Of a DNA stretch of 8,187 nt, positions 1 to 7,072 are shown piece after piece (within the stretch, counting starts at the first letter, position 1; each line of letters starts with the position of its first letter). Source of the stretch: CAKZSB01 sp964646405. GTDB lineage: Bacteria; Pseudomonadota; Gammaproteobacteria; Granulosicoccales; Granulosicoccaceae. The position numbers and the translations under genes were made by a program. The stretch is from assembly GCA_964646405.1 (NCBI GenBank), contig CAZYDV010000285.1, forward strand, positions 1 through 8,187, given 5' to 3'. Below the pieces are notes generated by a model. That model searched no databases. It was not told the origin of the DNA and was given only the letters and a program-made list of their open reading frames with translations.

Positions 1-652
1 CGGCCAGCACTTCGGTATCAGGCAGTGAAATCGCCGCACCGACACTGAGTATTCGCTCGCGATACTCGCCAGTGTCGACGGCGTAGCCGCGCTCGCGCGT
101 GAGCGCCATATCTGTATCGAGCGCATCGATCGAGGTGATGGTTCTATCGGTGTGTCTGCTTAAGGTGTGACGCACGCTGCCGCGCAATTCATCGTAGTTG
201 GCGGCCAGAATGGCCTTGCCGGTGCCGACGCAATGGATCGGTGCGCTGCCCCCGATCGGATTCCAGGAGCGGATTGGCTTTTGACTGTCGATCTTGTTGA
301 CGTATACCACTGAAAGATTTTCGCGCACGGCCAGATAGATCGTCTCGCCGGTGTCGGCGGCCAGCTGATGCATCTGGCTGGCTGTGGCCTCGCGCAGGTT
401 CAGGTTCTCGATCGAGCGCCTGCCAACCTGCCAGGTCTTGAGCGTTGCGCTGTAGGATTTATCGTTGTTGTGTTTGACGTAGCCGAGCGCCTTTAAGGTC
501 TGCAACAGCCGGTAGGTGTTGGATTTTGTCAATCCCAGCTGCACCGATAACGCCGTGACGCCGATGCCCGAATCGGCTGCCACCAGGGTTTCGAGTATCA
601 GCAATCCTTTTGAAAGCGTGGAGTCGAGTCTTGGCGATGAATCGTCCGGCAT
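1..652 (-). CDS. IclR-family transcriptional regulator (C-terminus cut by window edge)
   Basis: A DNA-binding, ligand-responsive regulator of the IclR family. It reads from ATG at 652-650 to the window edge, giving 217 residues of a family usually near 250, so about 35-40 residues are missing. Residues ~10-70 form the N-terminal winged helix-turn-helix: STLSKGLLILETL, then the recognition region GVTALSVQLGLTKSNTYRLL, then a wing ending KSYSAT. The effector domain follows, with the family block CVGTGKAILA at 141-150 and RERGYAVDTGEYRER at 187-201. Its ATG shares one base with the upstream helicase stop codon (TAATG) and no clear Shine-Dalgarno precedes it, so translation is probably coupled to the helicase. 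The start is favoured because only about ten residues precede the conserved TLSKGL segment. The target genes are unknown. The divergent operon beginning at 2911 is a candidate because IclR members often control adjacent catabolic genes, but a helicase lies between them. Confidence 0.93.
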   Translation of the reverse strand, partial: MPDDSSPRLDSTLSKGLLILETLVAADSGIGVTALSVQLGLTKSNTYRLLQTLKALGYVKHNNDKSYSATLKTWQVGRRSIENLNLREATASQMHQLAADTGETIYLAVRENLSVVYVNKIDSQKPIRSWNPIGGSAPIHCVGTGKAILAANYDELRGSVRHTLSRHTDRTITSIDALDTDMALTRERGYAVDTGEYRERILSVGAAISLPDTEVLA

Positions 653-2526
653 TAGTTTTTGTCAGTAAACAGGCGAACGATACGCAGTGTGTCATAAGAA
701 GTTCGGCCTTGCAGCTTTTCATAGGTTGGTGCGAGCCGATTGTCAGTGGCCGTGTTGAGCAATGCGAGGATGTTGTCGAAGTTCTCTATGCTGTTTTTCA
801 AATAATTGATGTCGGGCAAGTCACCCGTTTTTTTAAGCGATTCAAGGTGCAATGCGATTGTTTCGAGCTTTGATGATCGCCTGCGAGCAATCTCTTCGAG
901 TGGCAGTTGTTGCTGCACCAGGTCGCGGGTAATGTCCTGAGATGATTGCCGCGGTTTGGCTGTGCTTATTTCTGATGGCTCGGGTTCGGACGCTATCAGA
1001 CCCAGTCTCTTCAAACGGCTGCGGATAGCGCCACGGCTGCGTTGCAGAATGTCGGCGATGTCCCGGGTCGACAAGCCTTCGTGAAACCAGTGGCCGAGAT
1101 CTTCGTCGTCGTCTTCGGTCCACGGCAGAGTGGCTTTTTGTGGTTTGCCACCGGCTTTTGTATTTCGACTGTGTTTGTCCGGTTTTGACGGCTGACTGGC
1201 GGGCGCCTGTTGTTTGCCCTCGAAGCGGTTCAACAAAACTTCCTGTTGTTGCGGCACCAGGTTGCCGATCGATTGCAACTGCTCAACCGCTGCCTGCGAT
1301 TGTTGTTGAAACACCTCGTCGCGGGCCAGTATTTTCGGGTGAACCGTCAGCGCCATTTCGTTCAACCCCAGTAGATTGAGCCCGTCGAGTGATCGCACCC
1401 GCGACAGGGCCACGTATCCCATGCCGGGCTCGAATGCATCTGATAAGTCCATTTCGGCGGCATCCAGAGTCATGCCCTGGCATTTATGCACGGTGATCGC
1501 CCAGGCAAGTTTTAACGGCACCTGCGTAATAGTGGCGAGTACTTTATGATCTTCTTCGAATTGCCAGTCTACCGGTTCTGCGACGATCAGATTGCCATCA
1601 TAGGTGCGCACCACCGGCAGACCATCGTCGTCGAATGACTGAACCTCACCCAGTGTGCCGTTGACGTAACTGCCATCGATGGCGTTTTTCACAAACATCA
1701 CCTGAGCACCAGTTTTCAGTACCAATGTGGCGGCGGCCGGGCAGTTGCGTTTAAGCCCTTCGACCATCGCCTTGAAACCCTGTGTGGTCATTTGAAATAC
1801 CTGCTCGTCACCCGGCAGTGTTTTCAGCTCATTGAGATTGATGTGATCGACATTAATATTACGGGCAAACAGTTTGGTTGCCCGCACCGATCCCGCTGGT
1901 GCTTTTTTATAGCGTGTGCGTAGCGGCACCTTTGTGTGTTCACCTGCGCGCGCGGCGCGAATATCATTTAATACCGTGATCAGCGGATCGTCGCCCTGCC
2001 GATGTTGCTCGTGCAGATAGCAGCTGTGCAGCTTACTGCTTTCCCAGGCCACTGATTCATAGGCAAAGCGGGTTTCAGCGGCATCACCGGATACCGGCGG
2101 CAGTTGAAAGAAGTCACCGCAGAGCACCAGTTGCAGGCCGCCAAACGGTTGCAGCGGATCGAGCATGTGGCGTGCGATACGATCAATCAGATCGAGCTGG
2201 TAGGCGTGCAACATCGAAATTTCGTCGATCACCAGCACTTTGGTTTTCACGAATCGCTTGCGCAGACGTTTGTCGTTTTGCAGCGAGTTCAAATCGGCCA
2301 GCGACATTTCATCGCGCACCCCCATGCCACTCCACGAGTGAATCGTGCGGCCGTTAAGGTGGGTCGCAGCAAGGCCGGTGGAGGCTGTGACCGCAACCCC
2401 GACTCGGTGCTGACGCAGATGGCGGATATAACGATTCAACAACCAGGTTTTGCCTGAGCCCGCAGCGCCGGTGAGAAACACATTGTGTCCCAGCTTGAGT
2501 AGATTGAATGCCTCGTCCTGCGTCAT
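652..2526 (-). CDS. Pif1/RecD-like SF1 DNA helicase with Myb-like and HTH_40-type C-terminal domains
   Basis: A 624-residue ATP-dependent DNA helicase, presumably 5'-3' as in its family and acting in replication, recombination or repair. Visible motifs: Walker A GAAGSGKT (20-27), TASTGLAA (47-54), Walker B VLVIDEISML (97-106), motif III GDFFQLPPV (137-145), motif V region AWAITVHKCQGMTLD (~341-355) and motif VI GYVALSRVRSLDGL (~370-383). After a low-complexity linker, residues ~467-510 look like a Myb/homeodomain-like HTH (WTEDDDEDL, then GAIRSRLKRLGL). Residues ~532-624 resemble the HTH_40 domain found at RecQ C-termini (LPLEEIARRR, TIALHLESL, and a final YDTLRIVRLF). The frame stays open to an ATG at 2712, but those 62 extra residues overlap REP-like repeats and look non-coding. 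The start at 2526 (MTQDEAFNLLKLG) places Walker A where the family normally has it. No good Shine-Dalgarno is seen. The stop overlaps the IclR start. Confidence 0.92.
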   Translation of the reverse strand: MTQDEAFNLLKLGHNVFLTGAAGSGKTWLLNRYIRHLRQHRVGVAVTASTGLAATHLNGRTIHSWSGMGVRDEMSLADLNSLQNDKRLRKRFVKTKVLVIDEISMLHAYQLDLIDRIARHMLDPLQPFGGLQLVLCGDFFQLPPVSGDAAETRFAYESVAWESSKLHSCYLHEQHRQGDDPLITVLNDIRAARAGEHTKVPLRTRYKKAPAGSVRATKLFARNINVDHINLNELKTLPGDEQVFQMTTQGFKAMVEGLKRNCPAAATLVLKTGAQVMFVKNAIDGSYVNGTLGEVQSFDDDGLPVVRTYDGNLIVAEPVDWQFEEDHKVLATITQVPLKLAWAITVHKCQGMTLDAAEMDLSDAFEPGMGYVALSRVRSLDGLNLLGLNEMALTVHPKILARDEVFQQQSQAAVEQLQSIGNLVPQQQEVLLNRFEGKQQAPASQPSKPDKHSRNTKAGGKPQKATLPWTEDDDEDLGHWFHEGLSTRDIADILQRSRGAIRSRLKRLGLIASEPEPSEISTAKPRQSSQDITRDLVQQQLPLEEIARRRSSKLETIALHLESLKKTGDLPDINYLKNSIENFDNILALLNTATDNRLAPTYEKLQGRTSYDTLRIVRLFTDKN

Positions 2527-2558
2527 GACGGCGATGGTAGCAGATCTGTTCCCGGCCG

Positions 2559-2604
2559 GTGGGAGGCCGTCTCCGACGAGCGGACCTGCCGTGAGTGGCG
2601 ATTT
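2559..2604 (+). repeat. REP-like palindromic repeat, copy 1
   Basis: The first 24 bases (2559-2582) contain the imperfect hairpin GGAG-GCCGT-CTCC. They match copy 2 at 2635-2658 in 19 of 24 positions by eye, in the same orientation. The similarity continues past the hairpin through an AGCG-AC...CGTGAG-GGC-ATTT stretch, making a unit of about 45 bp. The architecture is that of extragenic palindromic repeats. It lies directly upstream of the chosen helicase start. Confidence 0.6.
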
Positions 2605-2634
2605 AAGAAGTCGTCGAAGTGTGCGTCGAACCCG

Positions 2635-2679
2635 GTAGGAGTCCGACTCCGTCCAGCGAACAAGTCGTGAGGGGCATTT
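2635..2679 (+). repeat. REP-like palindromic repeat, copy 2
   Basis: Direct-orientation partner of the copy at 2559, offset by 76 bp. It contains the perfect inverted repeat GGAGTC-C-GACTCC at 2638-2650, followed by the shared tail AGCGAAC...CGTGAGGGGCATTT. The changes in the stem relative to copy 1 largely keep the GGAG/CTCC pairing, which suggests that the hairpin matters. Confidence 0.6.
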
Positions 2680-2700
2680 CTCTACGTCCTCTGCGCTTCG

Positions 2701-2729
2701 ACGAGCGAACATGCGGGTGAGGAGTGCCT
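2701..2729 (+). repeat. Possible truncated third copy of the REP-like repeat tail
   Basis: The sequence AGCGAACATGCGGGTGAGGA resembles the tail of the copy at 2635 (AGCGAACAAGTCGTGAGGG) with small indels and lacks the hairpin part. It could be a chance match. It contains the upstream ATG of the over-long helicase ORF. Confidence 0.3.
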
Positions 2730-2900
2730 TGGCTCACGCAAATACCGCTTCGACATGACGTCAGCCCTGGGATCTGTTCCAATAGCCAGTGCGTTGTCAG
2801 AGTGCTGGAAGTCGATCCCCGATCAACAATTGGGGGGTAGCAGGCGATAGAATCTGCGGTCTGGCGCAAACGCAATTCGCCCCGAATTCGGTCAACACCA

Positions 2901-2907
2901 AAGGTGG
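2901..2907 (+). promoter_or_regulatory. Ribosome-binding site of the monooxygenase gene
   Basis: AAGGTGG lies three bases before the ATG at 2911, a good anti-Shine-Dalgarno match. It fixes the start of the first operon gene. Confidence 0.7.
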
Positions 2908-2910
2908 CCT

Positions 2911-3942
2911 ATGAAATTTCACATCGCGATCAACATGGAGCGCATGGACGATGCCACCAATATGGTGGACGTGCGCAATCACACGCTGGAAATGGTGCAG
3001 ATGGCCGATCGCGCCGGGTTCGAGATCGCCTGGGCGGCCGAGCACCACTCGCTGGAAATGACCATAGCGCCCAACCCGTTCCAGCTAATGACCTGGTGGG
3101 CTGATCACACCGACAACATCCGCCTTGGCTGCGGCGTGGCCAATGCCTCCTACTGGCACCCGATCAATATCGCAGGCGAAGCCGCGATGCTCGATCTGAT
3201 CTCCGGCGGCAGGTTGGAGATGGGGCTGGGCTCCGGCGCCTATCAGCGCGAGTTCGATCGCATGAAACCGGGCTTGAAACAAACCGACTCGTGGCGCTAC
3301 ATGCAGGAGATGCTGCCGCTGGTGCGCAAGCTGTGGAAAGGCGATGTTGAGCACAATGGCGAGTACTGGCAGTTTCCATCGGCCACCGCCTGCCCGAAAC
3401 CGCTGCAGGAAAATGTGCCAATGTGGGTGGCGGCGCGTTCACCGATCACCTATGACTATGCCGTAGCCAATGATTGCAACATCATGTGCTGGCCGCTGAC
3501 ATTCCCGATGAGTGAGGCGGAAAAATACAAACAGCAACTGGATGAGGCAATCGAAAAGACCGGTGGCTGGAGTGGCCGCTTTGCATTGATGCGTCACTCT
3601 GCCGTCTACGACAACGAGGCTGACCGGCAAACCTGCATTGCAGCGATTCGTCATGTGCTCGGCAAATTTGGCAACCTGATGATGCAGCAGGGCGAGATAC
3701 ACAACGGCTTTGTCGATAACATTCCGCTGGAAGTGCTCGATGGCAACGCACGTGTCGAACCCGAGATGCTGGAAGAGAACCTCATGTTTGGCGATCCACA
3801 AACCGTGATCGGCAAGCTCAAGCAATATCAGGCGATGAATGTTGATGCGTTTATCTACTATGCGTCGATGGGCCTGGATATGGAAGTGCAGAAGCGGTCG
3901 TTGCAGCTCTTCATCGACAAGGTTATGCCTGAGTTTTCCTGA
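2911..3942 (+). CDS. LLM-class (luciferase-like) flavin-dependent oxidoreductase/monooxygenase
   Basis: A cytoplasmic TIM-barrel enzyme of the bacterial luciferase family (PF00296), 343 residues, a usual length. Members use reduced FMN or F420, often to oxygenate small organic substrates. Visible family features: the N-terminal strand MKFHIAINME; AGFEIAWAAEHHS (35-47), with the His pair typical of the active site; HPINIAGEAAMLDLISGGRL (83-102), followed by EMGLGSGAY (103-111); LWKGDVEHNGEYW (141-153); PKPLQ (162-166); and PMWVAARSP (170-178), which belong to the flavin-binding core. It is the first gene of the operon, with a clear ribosome-binding site. No flavin reductase gene is in the window, so reduced flavin would have to come from elsewhere. 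The cofactor (FMN or F420) and the substrate cannot be told from the sequence. Neighbouring hydrolase and TPP genes suggest a catabolic rather than a light-emitting role. Confidence 0.9.
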   Translation: MKFHIAINMERMDDATNMVDVRNHTLEMVQMADRAGFEIAWAAEHHSLEMTIAPNPFQLMTWWADHTDNIRLGCGVANASYWHPINIAGEAAMLDLISGGRLEMGLGSGAYQREFDRMKPGLKQTDSWRYMQEMLPLVRKLWKGDVEHNGEYWQFPSATACPKPLQENVPMWVAARSPITYDYAVANDCNIMCWPLTFPMSEAEKYKQQLDEAIEKTGGWSGRFALMRHSAVYDNEADRQTCIAAIRHVLGKFGNLMMQQGEIHNGFVDNIPLEVLDGNARVEPEMLEENLMFGDPQTVIGKLKQYQAMNVDAFIYYASMGLDMEVQKRSLQLFIDKVMPEFS

Positions 3943-3979
3943 TCGCATTCAGTTAACAACTACCGAACAAGAGCTTTTT

Positions 3980-4576
3980 ATGCCCACTGAAATTCGCCGC
4001 ACCCTGCTGAACATTCAAACCACCTTCGAAGAGGGTGGCAAACGAGTCGACACGCCAACCAAACTGATCGCAGCGATTGCGATCATCAAAAACCCGTGGT
4101 ACGGCCGCGGCTATGTTGAAAACCTGCGCCCCGAAATTCGCGAAGTCGGCCCCGAGGTCGGTAAGCTCCTGACCGACATGATTCTGGAAGTCACCGGCGA
4201 CGCGATTGAAGGTTATGGCAAGGCATCGGTTGTCGGTATGGGCGGCGAACTCGAACACGCACAGGCGATTACTCATACGCTGTGGTTTGGCAACCAGTAT
4301 CGTGAAGCGGTGGGTGCAAAAACCTATCTGGTATTTGCGAACACAAGGGGTGCTGCCGGCACCTCGCTGATGATCCCGCTGATGGACAAACACGATGGCG
4401 GTCGTCGCTCGCACTACCAGACCATTCATCTTTCAATTCCCGACGCGCCTGCCGAGGATGAAATAGTCGTCGCCCTGGGTGCATCCATCGGTGGCCACCC
4501 CAATCACCGGATCGGCAATCGCTATGAAGATCTGGAAGAAATGGGGGCGGATCTGGACAACCCCGCGGGTGTCTGA
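3980..4576 (+). CDS. DUF1185 / AA_synth family protein (PF06684)
   Basis: A 198-residue soluble protein that matches the amino acid synthesis (DUF1185) family in length and motifs: AAIAIIKNPWYGRGYVENL (31-49), KASVVGMGGELEHAQAITHT (81-100), TRGAAGTSLMIPLMDKHD (122-139) and VALGASIGGHPNHRIGNRY (164-182). Structures of family members from structural-genomics work show a chorismate-mutase-like fold. The reaction is not established to my knowledge, and the amino-acid name is weakly founded. The frame is open further upstream (to 3839) inside the monooxygenase gene, but those residues look like out-of-frame translation, and MPTEIRRTLLNIQ is the natural beginning. It begins 37 bp after the monooxygenase stop, with only a weak AAGAG as ribosome-binding site. 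The conserved Gly/His-rich segments near 87-100 and 168-180 probably form the active site. In this context it may act on the oxygenated product. Confidence 0.85.
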   Translation: MPTEIRRTLLNIQTTFEEGGKRVDTPTKLIAAIAIIKNPWYGRGYVENLRPEIREVGPEVGKLLTDMILEVTGDAIEGYGKASVVGMGGELEHAQAITHTLWFGNQYREAVGAKTYLVFANTRGAAGTSLMIPLMDKHDGGRRSHYQTIHLSIPDAPAEDEIVVALGASIGGHPNHRIGNRYEDLEEMGADLDNPAGV

Positions 4577-5384
4577 CAACCCTCCGTACCAAAGCGCTGT
4601 CGCGCCGGACGGCACCGCTTATGATTTACACGGGCCTACCGATGCGCCTGCAATTGCACTGATACACGGGCTGGGTCTGTGCCGCGAGATCTGGGATCAG
4701 CATCTGCCGGTTTTGCAGCAGCGCTACCGGGTGATCAACTACGACCTTTACGGCCATGGTGACAGTGCGCCACCGCCGTCGCAGGCAACGCTCGGCGTCT
4801 ATGCCGAGCAACTGCGTCAACTGCTCAATTATCTGCGGATCAATACAGCGGCAGTTGTCGGCTTTTCAATTGGTGGCATGATTAATCGGCGCTTTGCGAT
4901 GGATTATCCGTCGCGTGTATCGGCGCTTGCGATTCTAAATTCACCCCATAACCGCGGTGAGGCAGCTCAGGCGCAGGTAGAGCAACGCGCCGCCAGTGTG
5001 CGAGAGCACGGCATCATGTCGACACTGGATGACGCCTGCAAACGCTGGTTCACGCTGGCCTATTTGGCCGACACATCATGTGCAGACACCGTGCGCCAGT
5101 GGCGCGAGCGAGTGGACCCTGAAAGTTATGCCCAGGCCGCCTGGGTGCTGGCCAATGGCGTGCGTGAACTGATCGCGCCGCAACCGCCGATCGACTGCCC
5201 GACGCTTGTGATCACTTGCGAAAATGACAGCGGCAGCACACCGCAGATGAGTCACGACATCGCCGCAGAGATTGACGGTGCACAGACGATCATTGTGCCC
5301 GGCTTGCAGCACCTGGGTTTGATGGAAGCGCCCGACGCTTTCACCCTGCCTGTTCTTAAATTCCTCGATGGAACCCTGACATGA
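4569..5384 (+). CDS. Alpha/beta-fold hydrolase
   Basis: A 271-residue alpha/beta hydrolase of the type that includes PcaD and MhpC. The full triad can be placed: nucleophile Ser100 in GFSIGG (98-103), acid Asp220 after VITCEN, and His248 in PGLQHLGLMEAP. The oxyanion-hole motif is LIHGLGL (31-37), and the YDLYGHGDS turn (58-66) is typical. The lid region is about 130-185. Family members hydrolyse esters, enol-lactones or C-C bonds. The exact substrate is unknown. The chosen start is the GTG at 4569, which overlaps the previous stop by 8 bases (GTGTCTGA) and gives a normal N-terminus (SDNPPYQSAVAPDGTAYDLHG). ATGs further upstream (4524, 4479) lie deep in the DUF1185 gene and add basic, unlikely residues. 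Translation is probably coupled. Its stop overlaps the next ATG. Confidence 0.88.
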   Translation: MSDNPPYQSAVAPDGTAYDLHGPTDAPAIALIHGLGLCREIWDQHLPVLQQRYRVINYDLYGHGDSAPPPSQATLGVYAEQLRQLLNYLRINTAAVVGFSIGGMINRRFAMDYPSRVSALAILNSPHNRGEAAQAQVEQRAASVREHGIMSTLDDACKRWFTLAYLADTSCADTVRQWRERVDPESYAQAAWVLANGVRELIAPQPPIDCPTLVITCENDSGSTPQMSHDIAAEIDGAQTIIVPGLQHLGLMEAPDAFTLPVLKFLDGTLT

Positions 5385-7069
5385 GCAAACCCCTGTCTGG
5401 CGGCCAGGCCGCCATCGCCGCACTGGAGGCAGAAGATACCCGCTTTGTCTTCGGCCTGATTGGCTCGGCAACAATGGAAATGTTCGATGCACTCTATGAT
5501 GCACCGGATATTAAATTTATTGGCGTGCACGACGAGCGAACCGGTACTCACATGGCCGATGGCTATGCGCGCGCATCGGGCAGGGCGGGTGTGATATTGG
5601 CGGGCCAGAATGGCCCGGGGGCGACCAATCTCGTCACCGGCTTGTCGCAGGCCAAAGCCGCGTTTTCGCCAGTGGTGTCGATTGCCGGTGCACTGTCGTC
5701 AGGGCACGTGTATCGCGATGCATTTCAGGAAGTCGATCAGCAATCGCTGTTCACACCCGTCACCAAAAAGACCTGGACCGCACCCTCCACCGATCGTGTA
5801 CCGGAACTCTTTCGCGAAGCATTTCGAACCGCGTTGTCACCGCGCTGCGGCCCGGTGCAATTAAATCTGCCACGCGACGTACTGGCCGGACAGGCCGATT
5901 TTGATGCACAACCGCAACCCGCGCACTATCGCAACCATTCGCTGCCGGCCGCCCACCCGGATCAGGTACAACAGGCGGCCGGTTTGCTGGCAGGTGCAAA
6001 ACAGCCAGTGATAATCGCTGGCGGCGGTATCAAAAACACCGGCGGGCATGTTGCGGCAATTAGGCTGGCCGAGACACTAAATTGTCCCATTGTCACCTCA
6101 CCTGGACACGGCGATGCGGTACCAGCAGCGCATCCGTTATATGCCGGGCAAATGGGGCCACGCGGAAATACCGTCGCGTCACGCCTGGTGATTGAGGCCG
6201 ATGTGATCCTGGCCCTGGGTACCCGTTTGGGATTTAACTCAACGTTTTATACTTACGACAACATCAATCGCGACGCAAAGATCATTCATGTAGAACTGGA
6301 ACCCACCGCCATTGCACGGTTCTTTCCGGTCGAAATCGGCATCTGGGCAGACGCACCGACCGCCGCCAACCAACTGGCCGATGCGATCGCGAAGGTGCAA
6401 AATCGAAACAACGCAGACGCATGGACCGCTGAATTTCAACAACAGCGACAGGCGCTGCTCGCCCAACGCGATAGCGACGCCCTCGAGACACATCCGACAC
6501 AGCCATCCGGATTGTTTAAGGCGTTGCGCGGCGTGTTGCCCCAGGATGCCGGGATCACCATGGACGCCGGCACCCTGTGTTTACAAGCCACCGACGCACT
6601 ACATTACTTCACACCCAAAAGCCTTTTCACACCGCTGGATTTCGGGCTGGTCGGATTTTCTTTTGCCTGTGGTTTAGGCGTCAAATGTGCCATGCCCGAG
6701 CGACCGGTTGTCAGCCTGATGGGCGATGGCGGTTTTGGCATGACCATGTCAGAACTGAGCACCGCCGTCGATCAGAACATCAACACCGTCACCATCGTGA
6801 TGAACAATCAATGCTGGGGTGCAGAAAAAGCCTATCAGCGCGATTTTTTCAACGGCCGCTACATCGGCGCCGACGTCTCCAGCCCGCCTTTTGATGAAAT
6901 GGCGAAGCTCTATGGTGCTGAAGGTTTCAGAGCCGACAAACTCGCTGACGTCGCCCCCGCAGTGGAAGCAGCACTCGCCTGCGGTAAGCCTGCCGTGGTG
7001 GATGTGGCCGTCGATCCGGCGGCGCTGTACAGTTTTCGCCGCGACAGTTTCAAGCATCGCGGAGGCTGA
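5381..7069 (+). CDS. Thiamine-diphosphate-dependent enzyme, acetolactate synthase superfamily, Xsc-like
   Basis: A 562-residue three-domain TPP enzyme. The N-terminal pyrimidine-binding domain has FGLIGSA (24-30), the catalytic glutamate Glu52 in VHDERTG, QNGPGATN (76-83) and FQEVDQQSLF (115-124). A central domain spans ~190-325, with GAKQPVIIAGGGIKNTGG at its start. The C-terminal domain carries the TPP/Mg2+ motif, from GDGGFGM (448-454) to NN (475-476). Several details (FG-IGSA, QNGPG, FQEV-Q--LF, WGAEK at 479-483 then DFFNGR, and FRRD at 552-555) recall sulfoacetaldehyde acetyltransferase (Xsc) more than acetolactate synthase. No phosphotransacetylase gene, the usual xsc partner, is nearby, and the protein is slightly shorter than Xsc. 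A different 2-oxo-acid or aldehyde substrate is therefore possible, and no symbol is given. The start is the ATGA overlap with the hydrolase stop. Confidence 0.88.
   Translation: MSKPLSGGQAAIAALEAEDTRFVFGLIGSATMEMFDALYDAPDIKFIGVHDERTGTHMADGYARASGRAGVILAGQNGPGATNLVTGLSQAKAAFSPVVSIAGALSSGHVYRDAFQEVDQQSLFTPVTKKTWTAPSTDRVPELFREAFRTALSPRCGPVQLNLPRDVLAGQADFDAQPQPAHYRNHSLPAAHPDQVQQAAGLLAGAKQPVIIAGGGIKNTGGHVAAIRLAETLNCPIVTSPGHGDAVPAAHPLYAGQMGPRGNTVASRLVIEADVILALGTRLGFNSTFYTYDNINRDAKIIHVELEPTAIARFFPVEIGIWADAPTAANQLADAIAKVQNRNNADAWTAEFQQQRQALLAQRDSDALETHPTQPSGLFKALRGVLPQDAGITMDAGTLCLQATDALHYFTPKSLFTPLDFGLVGFSFACGLGVKCAMPERPVVSLMGDGGFGMTMSELSTAVDQNINTVTIVMNNQCWGAEKAYQRDFFNGRYIGADVSSPPFDEMAKLYGAEGFRADKLADVAPAVEAALACGKPAVVDVAVDPAALYSFRRDSFKHRGG
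7061..7065 (+). promoter_or_regulatory. Strong ribosome-binding site inside the end of the TPP gene
   Basis: GGAGG seven bases before the ATG at 7073, embedded in the last codons of the TPP enzyme gene. It is the best Shine-Dalgarno in the operon, so the small last protein may be made in larger amount. Confidence 0.7.
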
Positions 7070-7072
7070 GCC

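Larger units (their letters stand above)
2527..2910. other. Divergent intergenic region between helicase and monooxygenase operon
   Basis: This 384-bp stretch holds the presumed promoters for both directions and no convincing gene. Its helicase-proximal half is filled by REP-like repeats (2559-2729). In the operon-proximal half there is a TAGAAT at 2848-2853 that could be a -10 element for the plus strand, 57 bases before the first ATG, but no good -35 lies 16-18 bases upstream, so the promoter is not secure. The ten-base word GATCTGTTCC occurs twice (2543-2552 and 2771-2780). The second copy sits in an imperfect palindrome TGGGATCTGTTCCA (2768-2781), which loosely recalls IclR-family operators. 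Confidence 0.6.

Noticed and set aside
2527..2712. 62-residue N-terminal extension of the helicase frame, from an ATG at 2712
   Set aside because: It overlaps the REP-like repeats, is rich in Arg/Leu/Ser as in translated repeats, and places Walker A about 80 residues in, unlike the family norm.
2911..3942. Bioluminescence (lux) locus
   Set aside because: The enzyme is a single generic luciferase-like subunit, with no luxB, luxC, luxD or luxE-like neighbours.
3439..3948. 169-residue open frame on the minus strand opposite the monooxygenase
   Set aside because: It is a shadow of a well-supported family gene on the plus strand, with no family motifs of its own.
3839..3979. 47-residue upstream extension of the DUF1185 frame
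   Set aside because: It lies within the monooxygenase gene in another frame, with Trp/Arg/Ser/Cys-rich content unlike a protein start. The family start motif is at 3980.
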